Positions 28,022 to 36,590 of a stretch of 64,000 bases of DNA are shown here, in pieces (position 1 is the first letter of the stretch; each line of letters begins with the position of its first letter). A program made the position numbers and the translations under genes. Source of the stretch: Mariprofundus sp. KV (GTDB lineage Bacteria > Pseudomonadota > Zetaproteobacteria > Mariprofundales > Mariprofundaceae); contig NZ_VWNB01000004.1 of the NCBI RefSeq assembly GCF_013387475.1, positions 62,001-126,000 of the forward strand, given 5' to 3'. The notes beneath the pieces are model-generated. The model saw only the letters and a program-made list of their open reading frames with translations, was not told the DNA's origin and made no database searches.

Positions 28022-28741
28022 CTAATCTACAAACGGGCCGTGCTGGTAGATCGGCTCATGATGTGGCTTGCCAAAACACCACATCAACCTGGCGCCTGCT
28101 TCACTGGTGATTTCAATGTGCGATTCATCCTCGATAAATGCAGCTGCACCGTAGCCAAGTTGATTACCATTGATGCGTGTTTCACCCTGCACAGCATAGA
28201 TGAATCCACGAAAACCGGAAGGCAGGGCGCGCTGTAACTTCGTATCGCCAGCCATGCGAATCTCCAGATATTCAACATCTGTATGCAGAGATATGGCACC
28301 GGAATCACCCACGATGGTTCGGACGGTTACCCCGTTCTCAGTAAGCTCCGGAATTTCATCGCGCTGAACCTGCTGATAGGCGGGGGGCAGAGATTTAAGC
28401 TGCTGCGGCAGATTGATCCAGAGCTGGATGCCGTGGGCGCGGCCATCGGGGAATTCGGAGTGCACAATGCCGGAACCGGCCGTAAATCGTTGTGCACCAC
28501 CGCCATGAATGGTGCCAACATTGCCCAGATTGTCGGCGTGGTTCATGCCGCCATCAAAGAGATAGGTGATCGCCTCAAAACCACGATGCGGATGATCAGG
28601 GAATCCACCACCTGAGATATCGAAGTGATCCCAGAGCACAAAGGGATCGAAATTGCGCAGCCCGCCAACCGGCATCAGCCGTTTAACGGTAACGCCATCG
28701 CCTTCAGGTACGGTAATGGCTGAATGAATAGAGATACTCAT
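28022..28741 (-). CDS. Pirin-family protein (YhaK-like)
   Basis: 239 residues. A bicupin: the metal site motif DHPHRGFEAITY lies at about 48-59 and a later His/Glu set is in SGIVHSEFPDG. Pirins bind iron, and some oxidise quercetin-type flavonols or act as redox sensors. E. coli YhaK is of similar size. It overlaps the glutathionyl-hydroquinone reductase stop by 4 bp. In E. coli yhaK and yqjG lie close to the LysR gene yhaJ, a grouping echoed here. Confidence 0.87.
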   Translation of the reverse strand: MSISIHSAITVPEGDGVTVKRLMPVGGLRNFDPFVLWDHFDISGGGFPDHPHRGFEAITYLFDGGMNHADNLGNVGTIHGGGAQRFTAGSGIVHSEFPDGRAHGIQLWINLPQQLKSLPPAYQQVQRDEIPELTENGVTVRTIVGDSGAISLHTDVEYLEIRMAGDTKLQRALPSGFRGFIYAVQGETRINGNQLGYGAAAFIEDESHIEITSEAGARLMWCFGKPHHEPIYQHGPFVD

Positions 28742-29694
28742 GATTTGAATCGAGCTCTGTCGTGTGGTGCGGTAAAATCATCAGCAGGGCCTTTGGGTAC
28801 AATGCGGGTTGGATTGATCGATGCATGCGAGTAGTAGTAATGCGCTTTAATATGCTCAAAGTTCACCGTTTCCGCGATACCCGGCTGTTGATAGAGGTCA
28901 CGCAGGTAGCCCGAGAGGTTGGGCATATCAGCGATACGGTTACGGTTGCATTTGAAATGGCCGACATAGACCGCATCAAAGCGAATCAATGTGGTGAAGA
29001 GCCACCAGTCAGCCTCAGTGATCTGGTCGCCAACCAGATAACGTTGTCCTGACAGTCTCTCTTCAACCTTGTCGAGTGCAGCGAAGAGATTGTCGAAGGC
29101 CTCTTCATAGGGCTCTTGTTTGGTGGCAAAGCCGCATTTGTAGACGCCGTTGTTGATGCCGGGATAAACGAATGCATTGATCTCATCAATCTCTGAACGC
29201 AGTGCTTCAGGGTAGTAGTCATCGCTATTGCCGGTCAGTCCATTAAAGGCGGAGTTGAAGATGCGGATAATCTCTGCTGATTCATTGCAGACGATACGCT
29301 CCTCTTTTTTGTCCCAGAAGATCGGAACGGTGACCCGCCCGGTATAGTGAGGATCGGCTCTGCCGTAGAGTTGATGCGCGTGGGTGAAACCGTAGAGCGG
29401 TTCTGGTTCTGAAAACTGCCAGCCCTGATCGAGCATGTGCGGCTGTACGATGGTGACCGGAATGATCTCCTCTAAGCCTTTAAGTTTTCTGAAAATCAGG
29501 GCTCTGTGTGCCCACGGGCAGGCCAGTGATACATAGAGGTGATAGCGATCTCTCTCTGCCTTGAGATCATATTCTCCGGTCTCCTCCGAGGTGGAGGGGC
29601 AGTGGAATTTCGAAGGAGCACGATGAAACTTGCCATCCTTTGAGGCCCATTTGCCATCATCTTGTTCCCATCTGCCATCAATCATCATGCCCAT
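28738..29694 (-). CDS. Glutathionyl-hydroquinone reductase (Xi-class GST, YqjG-like)
   Basis: 318 residues, standard length. The catalytic Cys is in SLACPWAHR (about 56-64). Other Xi-class segments are HQLYGRADPHYTGRVTVP, VCNESAEIIR and NNGVYKCGFA. It removes glutathione from glutathionyl-hydroquinones, repairing quinone adducts. It overlaps pirin by 4 bp and abuts the OYE stop. The start could be 3 or 4 codons later (ATGs at 29688 and 29685). E. coli would call this yqjG. Confidence 0.9.
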   Translation of the reverse strand: MGMMIDGRWEQDDGKWASKDGKFHRAPSKFHCPSTSEETGEYDLKAERDRYHLYVSLACPWAHRALIFRKLKGLEEIIPVTIVQPHMLDQGWQFSEPEPLYGFTHAHQLYGRADPHYTGRVTVPIFWDKKEERIVCNESAEIIRIFNSAFNGLTGNSDDYYPEALRSEIDEINAFVYPGINNGVYKCGFATKQEPYEEAFDNLFAALDKVEERLSGQRYLVGDQITEADWWLFTTLIRFDAVYVGHFKCNRNRIADMPNLSGYLRDLYQQPGIAETVNFEHIKAHYYYSHASINPTRIVPKGPADDFTAPHDRARFKS

Positions 29695-30767
29695 TATTCA
29701 GCTTCCAGCGCCGGATAGTCGGTGTATCCGTGTTCATCACCACCGTAGAACGTGGCTTGATCCGGAGTGTTCAGTGCTGCATCGGTTCGGAAACGCTCAG
29801 GAAGATCAGGGTTGGCCAGAAATGGAACACCGAAAGCGATCATATCAGCCCGTTTCCCGGCAATGCTCTGGTTGCCCCGGTGTTTGTCATAACCGCCATT
29901 GGCGATATAGAGGCCATCAAAGCGATCACGCAGCTGCTGCATATCAAATTCAGGATCGGATTGTCCTGTCATATCCACCTCCACAACATGCAGATAGGCC
30001 AGTCCCAAGCCCGAGAGGCTGCTTGCCACATGATTAAATGTGCTCTGGGGATCGGAGTCGGAGATGTCGTTAAAGGCATTGATCGGAGAGAGGCGCACGC
30101 CAACCTTGTGGAAACCGATTTCATCACCAACTGCGGCAACGATTTGCAGCAGCAGGCGTGTTCGATTCTCCGGTGAACCTCCGTACTGATCCGTGCGCTT
30201 ATTACTGCCATCACGAATGAACTGGTCGATCAGATAGCCATTGGCGGCATGGATCTCTACGCCATCAAAACCAGCCTCTTTGGCACAGGCTGCCGCATGG
30301 CGGTACTGTTCGATAATGCCGGGAATCTCTTCGCTTGATAGTGCGCGCGGTTCAACAAAGGGCTGCATACCCTCATAGGTGACCGCTTCACCAGCCGGTT
30401 TGATCGCGGATGGAGCAACGGGAAGTTCACCATTGTGGAAGCTGGGGTGGGAGATGCGGCCACAGTGCCAGAGCTGGGCAAAGATAGTGCCGCCTTGTGC
30501 ATGCACGGCAGCGGTGACCTGCTTCCAGCCATCGATCTGCTGCACGGAGTAGATACCCGGTGTAGCCGGATATCCGACACCCTGCTCTGAGATCTGCGTG
30601 CCTTCAGTGATAATCAGTCCGGCGCTGCTCCGCTGTGAATAGTATTTTGCCATCATCGCATTGGCGAGAGATCCGGGAGCTCGGTTACGTGTCAGCGGTG
30701 CCATCACCATGCGGTTGTTCAGTGTATGACCTGCCAGTGCTATGGGTGATAAAAGATCCCTGTTCAT
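29694..30767 (-). CDS. Old yellow enzyme-family alkene reductase (NemA-like)
   Basis: About 357 residues from the ATG at 30767, preceded by GAGGAG and overlapping the nitroreductase stop (ATGA). FMN TIM-barrel motifs: LNNRMVMAPLTRNRA, IITEGTQIS, FAQLWHCGR and the substrate-binding His/Asn in EIHAANGYLIDQF, then GGSPENRTR. OYEs reduce activated alkenes, quinones and nitro-esters with NAD(P)H. This position between a nitroreductase and a GHQ reductase supports an electrophile-detoxification role. Confidence 0.9.
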   Translation of the reverse strand: MNRDLLSPIALAGHTLNNRMVMAPLTRNRAPGSLANAMMAKYYSQRSSAGLIITEGTQISEQGVGYPATPGIYSVQQIDGWKQVTAAVHAQGGTIFAQLWHCGRISHPSFHNGELPVAPSAIKPAGEAVTYEGMQPFVEPRALSSEEIPGIIEQYRHAAACAKEAGFDGVEIHAANGYLIDQFIRDGSNKRTDQYGGSPENRTRLLLQIVAAVGDEIGFHKVGVRLSPINAFNDISDSDPQSTFNHVASSLSGLGLAYLHVVEVDMTGQSDPEFDMQQLRDRFDGLYIANGGYDKHRGNQSIAGKRADMIAFGVPFLANPDLPERFRTDAALNTPDQATFYGGDEHGYTDYPALEAE

Positions 30768-31378
30768 ATCTGCTCCTCGCTGTTCCAGCTTCTGTTCCAT
30801 GTGGTGAATGCAATCTCACTGATCGGTTTTCGTTTGCGCGGAGTGGTTTCAGTGGTCCGAAACCCCTCATCCAGCGTTTCAATCGCTCCCGGATAACCGA
30901 CGGCCGTGACACTCATGGGCGTGAAATCATCAGTAATATTGAATGTGGCAACCGCTGCAGCCGGGTCAAAGCCACCCATAGAGTGGGTGATCAGGCCGGT
31001 GGAGGTGGCCTGCAGAGCCAGTGCCATCATCGCCTGGCCGGTATCGTACTGACCCCAGCGGTTGGGTTTACCATTTTGTGAGAAGTTGTTGGCAGCGCAG
31101 GCCAGAATCAGCACGGGTGCATGTTGTGCCCATAGCTGATTCTTCTCTGCCAGCGTGGCCAGCATCTGCTGCCAGCCATTCGGGTTGGATGCTTTCTCCG
31201 CCACAATAAAGCGCCACGGCTCATCACCGAAACAGGAGGAGGACCAGCGTGCTGCTTCTATGCAGGAGAGCAGCTTTTCAGTTTCAACGCACCTCTCCTG
31301 ATCAAAAGCGCGTGGACTCCAGCGGCTTGCAATGATCGGGTGGATATCACTTTCGATATCTGTCCTGTTTTGACTCAT
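30764..31378 (-). CDS. Nitroreductase-family flavoprotein
   Basis: 204 residues. N-terminal FMN motif SRWSPRAFD, then SCFGDEPWRFIV and the family's middle region GKPNRWGQYDTGQAMMALALQA, given here as its parts RWGQYDTGQ and MMALALQA. GFDPAAA and VGYPGAIE follow. Such proteins reduce nitro groups or quinones with NAD(P)H. A Shine-Dalgarno AAGGAG precedes the ATG. It is downstream of a terminator and so may have its own promoter or be read at reduced level. Confidence 0.85.
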   Translation of the reverse strand: MSQNRTDIESDIHPIIASRWSPRAFDQERCVETEKLLSCIEAARWSSSCFGDEPWRFIVAEKASNPNGWQQMLATLAEKNQLWAQHAPVLILACAANNFSQNGKPNRWGQYDTGQAMMALALQATSTGLITHSMGGFDPAAAVATFNITDDFTPMSVTAVGYPGAIETLDEGFRTTETTPRKRKPISEIAFTTWNRSWNSEEQI

Positions 31379-31403
31379 CGGCTGATCTCCTTGGGGTGTT
31401 GTT

Positions 31404-31443
31404 AAAAAAGGCCGGGGGCGAGGGGAGGGGAGAGTCCCCGGCC
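31404..31443 (-). terminator. Rho-independent terminator after yceI (inside the gene cluster)
   Basis: On the minus strand: GGCCGGGG arm, purine/pyrimidine loop, CCCCGGCC arm, then six Ts. It splits cytochrome b561-yceI from nitroreductase and the genes after it. Confidence 0.8.
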
Positions 31444-31453
31444 TGCAGAGAGC

Positions 31454-32038
31454 TTACTGACGGACGCCTTCAATAGAGAAGAATAGCTCTACATTTTCAG
31501 CTACCGGGCCGAGCATGCCGCCTTTGAGCATGTTGTAGTCGGAGAGGTGTAGTGTGGTTGAGCCTTCAAAGCCGCGACGGAAACCGCCCCATGGGTCAGA
31601 GCCTGCGCCGATCTGTTTGACATCAAATGCTATCGCTTTGGTGACCCCACGCAGGGTGAAGTTGCCTGTCAGAACTGCGGTGCCATCACCTTTGTCTTCA
31701 AAGCCGGTGCTGGTAAATGTGGCTTTCGGGAATTTGGCGACATCAAAAAAGTCAGCGCTGCGCAGATGTTTGTCACGCTCAGCGTGGTTGGAGTCGACAC
31801 TTGCCACATCGATATCAACAGTGACGCTGTTGTTTGCAGGATTGGCTTCATCATAGCTGTATGAGCCGTTAAATGTGTTGAAGTTACCGATCAGCCAGCT
31901 GTAACCCAGATGTTTAACCTTAAACTGGATAAAGGCGTGCTGGCCTTTGATATCAAAGGCGTAGTTTTCAGTGGCCTGTGCAGCGGTGGTAATACCAAGT
32001 GCCAGAATCAGTGATGTGAGCAGGTGTTTCATTTTCAT
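31454..32038 (-). CDS. YceI-family periplasmic lipid-binding protein
   Basis: 194 residues with a Sec signal ending AAQATE. The mature part is a single lipocalin-like YceI barrel: FDIKGQHAFIQFKVKHLGYSW at the start (parts FIQFKVKHLGYS), SVDSNHAERDKHLRSADFFD, and LTLRGVTK-like FTLRGVTKAI. YceI relatives bind isoprenoid quinones or polyisoprenoids. A membrane cytochrome b561 lies 15 bp upstream, a common pairing consistent with quinol handling. RBS AAAAGGAG. Confidence 0.9.
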   Translation of the reverse strand: MKMKHLLTSLILALGITTAAQATENYAFDIKGQHAFIQFKVKHLGYSWLIGNFNTFNGSYSYDEANPANNSVTVDIDVASVDSNHAERDKHLRSADFFDVAKFPKATFTSTGFEDKGDGTAVLTGNFTLRGVTKAIAFDVKQIGAGSDPWGGFRRGFEGSTTLHLSDYNMLKGGMLGPVAENVELFFSIEGVRQ

Positions 32039-32053
32039 ATGGTTGTTCTCCTT

Positions 32054-32602
32054 TTAGGTTTTTTTGTTGATGCCAAGCATGCGTAACAGGGTGTTATCTT
32101 TGTCAATAAAGTGGTGTTTCAGGGCAGCGCCTGCATGTGCAGCAGCAAGTCCAATCACAGCCCAGGCGACATACAGGTGAATCAGACCGATCAGATCCGC
32201 CTGCTCTTTGGTGAATGAGAAGCTGGCGGGCACAGTGAACCATCCGAATATGCTGATGCCTACACCTTCTGCAGTAGGGATCAGATAGCCTGTGATGGTG
32301 ATGGCAAACAGCAGTAGATAGTGGCTACGGTGTACCAGCAGTGCTACGAACCGCTCCCATGTTTCACCCATCAGATTCGGCCGTTTGTTGGTCAGGCGCC
32401 AGATGAATCGGAAGATGAGCAGGAAGAGTAGCAGCATGCCCACTGCTTTGTGGATATAGGGTGCATCGTGATACCAGCTGTCATAATAGTTCAGTTCCAC
32501 CATCCAGAGGCCGAGTGCGAACATGGCGAAGATGGCAATGGCCATCGACCAGTGCATAAGGATGGCAATCAGGCCGTATGATGTAGATGAGTTGCGTAAC
32601 AC
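32054..32602 (-). CDS. Cytochrome b561-type di-heme membrane protein
   Basis: 182 residues, GTG start. Four transmembrane helices with the expected heme-ligand His residues: LMHWSMAIAIF in helix 1, YIHKAVGMLLL in helix 2, and HLYVAWAVIGLAAAH plus ALKHHF in helix 4. It would pass electrons between quinol or superoxide and partners across the inner membrane. It is the first gene of the minus-strand cluster, divergent from the LysR gene with 124 bp between. Confidence 0.88.
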   Translation of the reverse strand: MLRNSSTSYGLIAILMHWSMAIAIFAMFALGLWMVELNYYDSWYHDAPYIHKAVGMLLLFLLIFRFIWRLTNKRPNLMGETWERFVALLVHRSHYLLLFAITITGYLIPTAEGVGISIFGWFTVPASFSFTKEQADLIGLIHLYVAWAVIGLAAAHAGAALKHHFIDKDNTLLRMLGINKKT

Positions 32603-32694
32603 GTCCTTCTGCCTCCTTTACACCTGTTTATTTAGCGTAGTGCAATTCTTGCGAGGTTGATGATTTAATAAAAGCATAAACAATTGATGGTCTT

Positions 32695-32706
32695 GATTAA
32701 TAAATC
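32695..32706. promoter_or_regulatory. Possible LysR-type operator between LysR and b561 genes
   Basis: A dyad GATT-N4-AATC in an AT-rich stretch just before the LysR start. LysR proteins usually bind T-N11-A dyads in such divergent intervals. The match is short and could be chance. Confidence 0.3.
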
Positions 32707-32726
32707 GAATCATTCATGCTTGGCTT

Positions 32727-33605
32727 ATGACACTGGATCAGTTGCGCGCCTTGTGTGCTGTTGTGGAGAAGGGCGGTTTTCATGCCGCCTCCCAATCTCT
32801 TTTTCGCAGCCAGTCGGCGATCAGTATTGCCATCAAGAATCTGGAACAGGAGCTCGGCATCTCCCTGTTTGATCGCAAAGATTATCGACCGGTTCTGACC
32901 CCGCAGGGGCAGGTGCTCTACGGCAAAGCCAAAAGTATTCTCTCCCGCAGTGAAGACTTCTCCAGTACAGCCCGTCATTTTGCTGAGGGGGAGGAGACAG
33001 AGGTCTCCATTGCCCTTGGTGCTATCGCGCCGGTTGAGGAGGTGTTGTCGGTGATCAGAGAGGTCTCTGAATCGGCACCCGCCACGCGCATGAGTCTGCA
33101 GATTGAGAATATGGGCGGCACGCTGGAGCGGTTGCTGGAGAAGGATGTCGATTTCGCTATAGCAGAGCGCTTCATGCCAATTGCCAATACCGAGGAGGTG
33201 CGCCTCACCTCAACCGAGATGGTCAGTGTCATCTCTGCCGATTTCCCTTTGGCGACCCGACACCCGGCCATTACGAAATCTGATCTGGAACACTGTGTGC
33301 AGGTGGTGGTGCGTGATACCAGTCGCAATCAACCCAAGCAGACAGCCGGTGTTCTGGAGGGTGTGCACCAGTGGCTGGTCAATGATTTCGATATGAAGAA
33401 ACGCATGATTCTCTCCGGTGCAGGCTGGGGTCGTATGCCGCTTCACCGTGTTGCCGAAGAGCTGGCTGATGGTCGCTTGTTGGCACTTTCGGGCAAAGAG
33501 CTTGATCCGCTGAAAATTGATATCTATCTGTTCAGACGAATCAATGAGCCGATAGGGCCGATCGGTGAACGGCTCTGGCAACTGCTGCAGAGGTGTAAAT
33601 ATTGA
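32727..33605 (+). CDS. LysR-family transcriptional regulator (YhaJ-like context)
   Basis: 292 residues. The N-terminal winged HTH includes LCAVVEKGGFHAASQSLF and SQSAISIAIKNLEQELGISLF (LysR signature). A periplasmic-binding-type effector domain follows from about 90. It is divergent from the seven-gene cluster and is the obvious candidate regulator. By analogy, E. coli YhaJ, which senses nitroaromatic/quinol-like compounds, sits beside yhaK (pirin) and yqjG. The analogy is contextual; I cannot compare effector residues. Confidence 0.88.
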   Translation: MTLDQLRALCAVVEKGGFHAASQSLFRSQSAISIAIKNLEQELGISLFDRKDYRPVLTPQGQVLYGKAKSILSRSEDFSSTARHFAEGEETEVSIALGAIAPVEEVLSVIREVSESAPATRMSLQIENMGGTLERLLEKDVDFAIAERFMPIANTEEVRLTSTEMVSVISADFPLATRHPAITKSDLEHCVQVVVRDTSRNQPKQTAGVLEGVHQWLVNDFDMKKRMILSGAGWGRMPLHRVAEELADGRLLALSGKELDPLKIDIYLFRRINEPIGPIGERLWQLLQRCKY

Positions 33606-33624
33606 TGAATCCGGATTAAACGGT

Positions 33625-34137
33625 TTAGCTCTTATTGCTCAGGCGCTTCGGCAATACCCAGTTTGCCCGTGGGTAGTGGCAGGTGTAACCGCCGGGATAG
33701 CGTTGCAGGTAATCCTGATGTTCCGCTTCCGCCTCCCAGAATTCACCTGCAGGTTCGACCTCTGTAACGACTTTACCGGGCCACAGGCCACTGGTATCGA
33801 CATCGGCAATGGTGTCGAGGGCGACCTCTTTCTGTATTTCATTCAGATAGTAGATGGCTGAGCGATAGGAGGAGCCTCTGTCGTTACCCTGACGATTCGG
33901 TGTGGTTGGATCATGAATCTGAAAGAAGAGTTCGAGTAGCTTGCGGTAGGAGATCAGCTCAGGATCGAAGATGATCTCAATAGCTTCGGCATGTGAACCA
34001 TGATTGCGATAGGTGGCATATTTAACGTCACCACCTGTATAACCCACACGTGTGGATGTCACTCCTTTAAGTTTACGGATCAGATCCTGCATGCCCCAGA
34101 AGCAGCCTCCGGCCAGAATTGCGCGTTCAAGTTGCAT
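33625..34137 (-). CDS. msrA: Peptide-methionine (S)-S-oxide reductase
   Basis: 170 residues. Active-site GGCFWG with C12, then GYTGG and [12 protein letters not shown], where the standard family has the substrate-binding Glu/Tyr. It reduces methionine S-sulfoxide in proteins with thioredoxin. RBS GGAGG 8 bp before the ATG. No MsrB is fused. It converges on the LysR gene, 19 bp away. Its placement next to the detoxification cluster fits oxidative-damage repair. Confidence 0.92.
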   Translation of the reverse strand: MQLERAILAGGCFWGMQDLIRKLKGVTSTRVGYTGGDVKYATYRNHGSHAEAIEIIFDPELISYRKLLELFFQIHDPTTPNRQGNDRGSSYRSAIYYLNEIQKEVALDTIADVDTSGLWPGKVVTEVEPAGEFWEAEAEHQDYLQRYPGGYTCHYPRANWVLPKRLSNKS

Positions 34138-34314
34138 GACAATGCCTCCAAATGCTCTTCAATCGTTGTGATCTTGCTCTGTTGATCTCACTTATCCAGC
34201 AGCGGTTTAATGGGTTAGACGATGCTGCAGGTAACAGATTACAGATCGGTTGATATTTCTCTACCTCCACCTCTGATATGGGCACAAGAATTGCTCGCAA
34301 AACAGATGTGGTAC

Positions 34315-34344
34315 TTACCGTTTTGATTCGCTTTGTGTTACACT
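34315..34344 (+). promoter_or_regulatory. Possible sigma-70 promoter before atpI
   Basis: TTACCG, 18-bp spacer, TACACT, about 38 bp before the atpI ATG. The -35 is weak, so this is a suggestion. The rest of the 34138-34381 gap shows no other structure I can support. Confidence 0.35.
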
Positions 34345-34381
34345 AGCACTGTCGTACAGGGATATATGATGAGGAAAAAAT

Positions 34382-34624
34382 ATGCCCAAGCTGAAACAGG
34401 AAGAGCATCACCACGGCCATCAGTGGGGATTGAGAGTAGGGACCGAAATCGTTGCCTCAACGATGATCGGATTGGGTATCGGCTTTTTTCTTGATCGCTG
34501 GCTGGATACGCGTCCGATTTTTCTCATCGTGTTTGCTATCTTTGGACTGGCTGCGGGTTTTCTCAATCTCTATCAGTTGATGGTCGTCGACCTGCAGGAT
34601 AAGAACGACGCTGGAGAGCCCTGA
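34382..34624 (+). CDS. atpI: ATP synthase protein I (AtpI)
   Basis: 80 residues with a His-rich N-terminus (EEHHHGHQWG) and two transmembrane helices: ASTMIGLGIGFFLDRWLDT and a second up to YQLM. The GxGIGFFLDRWLDT pattern is typical of AtpI, which assists c-ring assembly and possibly Mg transport. RBS GAGGAA. It is first in an Fo operon; the atpB start is 1 bp after its stop. Confidence 0.87.
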   Translation: MPKLKQEEHHHGHQWGLRVGTEIVASTMIGLGIGFFLDRWLDTRPIFLIVFAIFGLAAGFLNLYQLMVVDLQDKNDAGEP

Positions 34625-34625
34625 T

Positions 34626-35357
34626 ATGGACATGAGCGGGCCACTGCAGCATTTCAGGGTGATCATCTATCACGATCTTCATCTTGGCCCCGTTGATCTC
34701 TCGATATCCAATACCGCAGTCTATATGTGGGTGGCCGTTATCGTGATTGTGCTTGGACTTCATCTGATGATGCGTAGGCCACAACTGGTGCCCGGCATGG
34801 GGCAGCTGATTGCTGAGTTGCTTTACGACTTTGTGGCGCGTCAGACACGCTTGAATATTCATGGTGAAGGGGAGAGGTATATTCCGCTGATGTTTACCCT
34901 CTTTACCTTTATCCTCGGCTGTAATCTGGTGGGCCTGATCCCCGGAGCCTTTACCCCGACCTCACAGCTGGCGGTTACCGGCACACTTGCCATCGGCATC
35001 TTTCTCTATGCTGCGGGATTACGCTTTTATCGCCATGGCTGGGGGTTCTTTCACGCTTTTGCTCCGCAAGGGGTGCCCAAAATCATGCTGCCGTTGATGG
35101 TACCCATTGAGCTTCTCTCATTTTTTGCCCGGCCGGTCACGTTGGCTTTGAGGTTGTTTGCCAATATGACTGCTGGGCATATGGCGCTCGGCGTGCTTGC
35201 GGTGCTAGGTTTGGCTGCTCCGTGGTTTTTGCAGTGGTTGCCACTTGGTTTTACCGTGATTCAGATTGGCCTAGAGGTGATTATCGCCTTTATTCAGGCC
35301 TATATATTTGTGGTGTTATCATGTGTCTATATTGATGATGCACTGGCGGAACATTAA
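34626..35357 (+). CDS. atpB: ATP synthase Fo subunit a
   Basis: 243 residues, five or six transmembrane helices. The essential Arg lies in FARPVTLALRLFANMTAGH, followed by the conserved Asn/His, and the Gln in the last helix is in AFIQAYIFVVL. It forms the proton half-channels against the c-ring. Part of atpI-atpB-atpE-atpF with no F1 genes following. Confidence 0.95.
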   Translation: MDMSGPLQHFRVIIYHDLHLGPVDLSISNTAVYMWVAVIVIVLGLHLMMRRPQLVPGMGQLIAELLYDFVARQTRLNIHGEGERYIPLMFTLFTFILGCNLVGLIPGAFTPTSQLAVTGTLAIGIFLYAAGLRFYRHGWGFFHAFAPQGVPKIMLPLMVPIELLSFFARPVTLALRLFANMTAGHMALGVLAVLGLAAPWFLQWLPLGFTVIQIGLEVIIAFIQAYIFVVLSCVYIDDALAEH

Positions 35358-35410
35358 TGGTTTATGCTTTAATTGAGTACAAAACGATCAGGTATAACTA
35401 GGAGGGCTTC

Positions 35411-35638
35411 ATGGAAGTTGCAGCAATGATTCCGATTGGTATGGGATTGGCCGCGTTGGGTATGGCAGGTGCTGCTATCGGTATCGGCATGATCTTCAGC
35501 AAGATGATCGAGGCGGTTGCCAGACAACCGGAAGCCGAGCCGACACTGGCCAAATATGCCTGGATCGGCTTTGCACTGGTTGAAACCATCGCACTCTATG
35601 CGCTGGTGATTGCCTTTATCATTATGGGGCAAGGTTAG
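35411..35638 (+). CDS. atpE: ATP synthase Fo subunit c
   Basis: 75 residues, two hydrophobic helices joined by the polar ARQPEAEP loop. The ion-carrying Glu is in FALVETIALY. The Gln that marks sodium-type rings (before the loop, GVGQ in Ilyobacter) is Ile here (AAIGIGM), so proton use is most likely even though a Thr follows the Glu. RBS GGAGG. Confidence 0.95.
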   Translation: MEVAAMIPIGMGLAALGMAGAAIGIGMIFSKMIEAVARQPEAEPTLAKYAWIGFALVETIALYALVIAFIIMGQG

Positions 35639-35721
35639 CGCTGGTTTTGACTCAGGAGAGTCACGGCCTCAGCATTGGGCAACAGACCATCTGCCGCACT
35701 ATTTTTTAAACAGGAAGCTTC

Positions 35722-36234
35722 ATGCCACAATTTGATACCACATTTTTCTCTTCACAGATTTTCTGGACGATCATCTCATTTGTTGTGCTCTACGTGGTGC
35801 TTGGTAAATGGATTTTGCCACGCATTGCCAACACATTGAATCAGCGTACCCAGTTGATTAAGGATGAGATTGACGCCGCCCGCCATCAGCGTGAAGAGGT
35901 GGAGGAGATTAAGCTCGATTATGCAGAGAAGCTTGCCCATATCGATGATGAGGCGAAAAAGCTGTTTGAGGAGTCAGAGCGACGGATTATTGAACGGCGT
36001 GGGAAGTTGATGGACGAGTGGAAAGTAGAGATGGAGCGTAAAACAAGAGACTTTCACGAAGAGGCCGAGGCGGCTCGCCTGAAGGCGATCAGTGATATTC
36101 GTGCCCAGTCAGCTGATCTGATTGTTGATGCTGCAGAGAAGGTGATTCATCAGCGCATCGATAAGCGGGAGGCGCAGATCGCTCTGGAAGAGGCTATTGA
36201 AGCGTTAGAAAAGAAGCCTGAAAAAAGAGGTTAA
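35722..36234 (+). CDS. atpF: ATP synthase Fo subunit b (b'-like)
   Basis: 170 residues: one N-terminal transmembrane helix (about 10-30), then a long charged helix. The opening MPQFDTTFFSSQIFW and LGKWILPRI resemble the b' subunit of alphaproteobacteria and phototrophs more than E. coli b. It dimerises with a b subunit to make the stator stalk. Only one b-type gene is here, and atpH-A-G-D-C do not follow: the next gene is on the other strand. Confidence 0.88.
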   Translation: MPQFDTTFFSSQIFWTIISFVVLYVVLGKWILPRIANTLNQRTQLIKDEIDAARHQREEVEEIKLDYAEKLAHIDDEAKKLFEESERRIIERRGKLMDEWKVEMERKTRDFHEEAEAARLKAISDIRAQSADLIVDAAEKVIHQRIDKREAQIALEEAIEALEKKPEKRG

Positions 36235-36590
36235 CTCTCCTCCAGATACATCGGTTTGTTATCCAGCAGAGCCAGCCAGCCTTTGGCGATACGATAGATC
36301 ACCCAGACAGCGGTACCCATCAGAATGAAGTAGCCGATGCCCATAATCAGGGTAATGCCACCTAGCAGAAGCCACAGAGATCCGAACCAGAAGGTTCTGA
36401 TCTGCCAGCGGAAATGAGATGCGATCCATGTATTTTCCACATCACCCTTTTTCACATAATTCACTACTGCGGCGGCGATGAAGGTGACAGCCAGCAGAAA
36501 GGCTGCGGCCTGCAGTGCATAGACAATCGTCGCACTGCGTTTGGCTGATGTGATGGATGGATCATCTACGATTTCCGTCTGTTTACGCAT
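36231..36590 (-). CDS. Small integral membrane protein (DUF4870-like)
   Basis: About 119 residues from the ATG at 36590, which overlaps the upstream quinone-oxidoreductase stop by 8 bp. A short charged N-terminus precedes three hydrophobic helices: IVYALQAAAFLLAVTFIA, TFWFGSLWLLLGGITL and IGYFILMGTAVWVIYR. The layout and final WVIYRIAKGWLAL match the DUF4870/YidH-type small membrane family from memory. The stop overlaps the atpF stop region, tail to tail by 4 bp. Function unknown. Confidence 0.65.
   Translation of the reverse strand: MRKQTEIVDDPSITSAKRSATIVYALQAAAFLLAVTFIAAAVVNYVKKGDVENTWIASHFRWQIRTFWFGSLWLLLGGITLIMGIGYFILMGTAVWVIYRIAKGWLALLDNKPMYLEES

Noticed and set aside
34138-34381. Hidden small gene or RNA in the msrA-atpI gap
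   Set aside because: No start with a good RBS, no terminator and no strong stem; only a weak promoter is visible.
35411-35638. Sodium-type c-ring
   Set aside because: A Thr follows the carrier Glu, but the Gln required for sodium binding is Ile.
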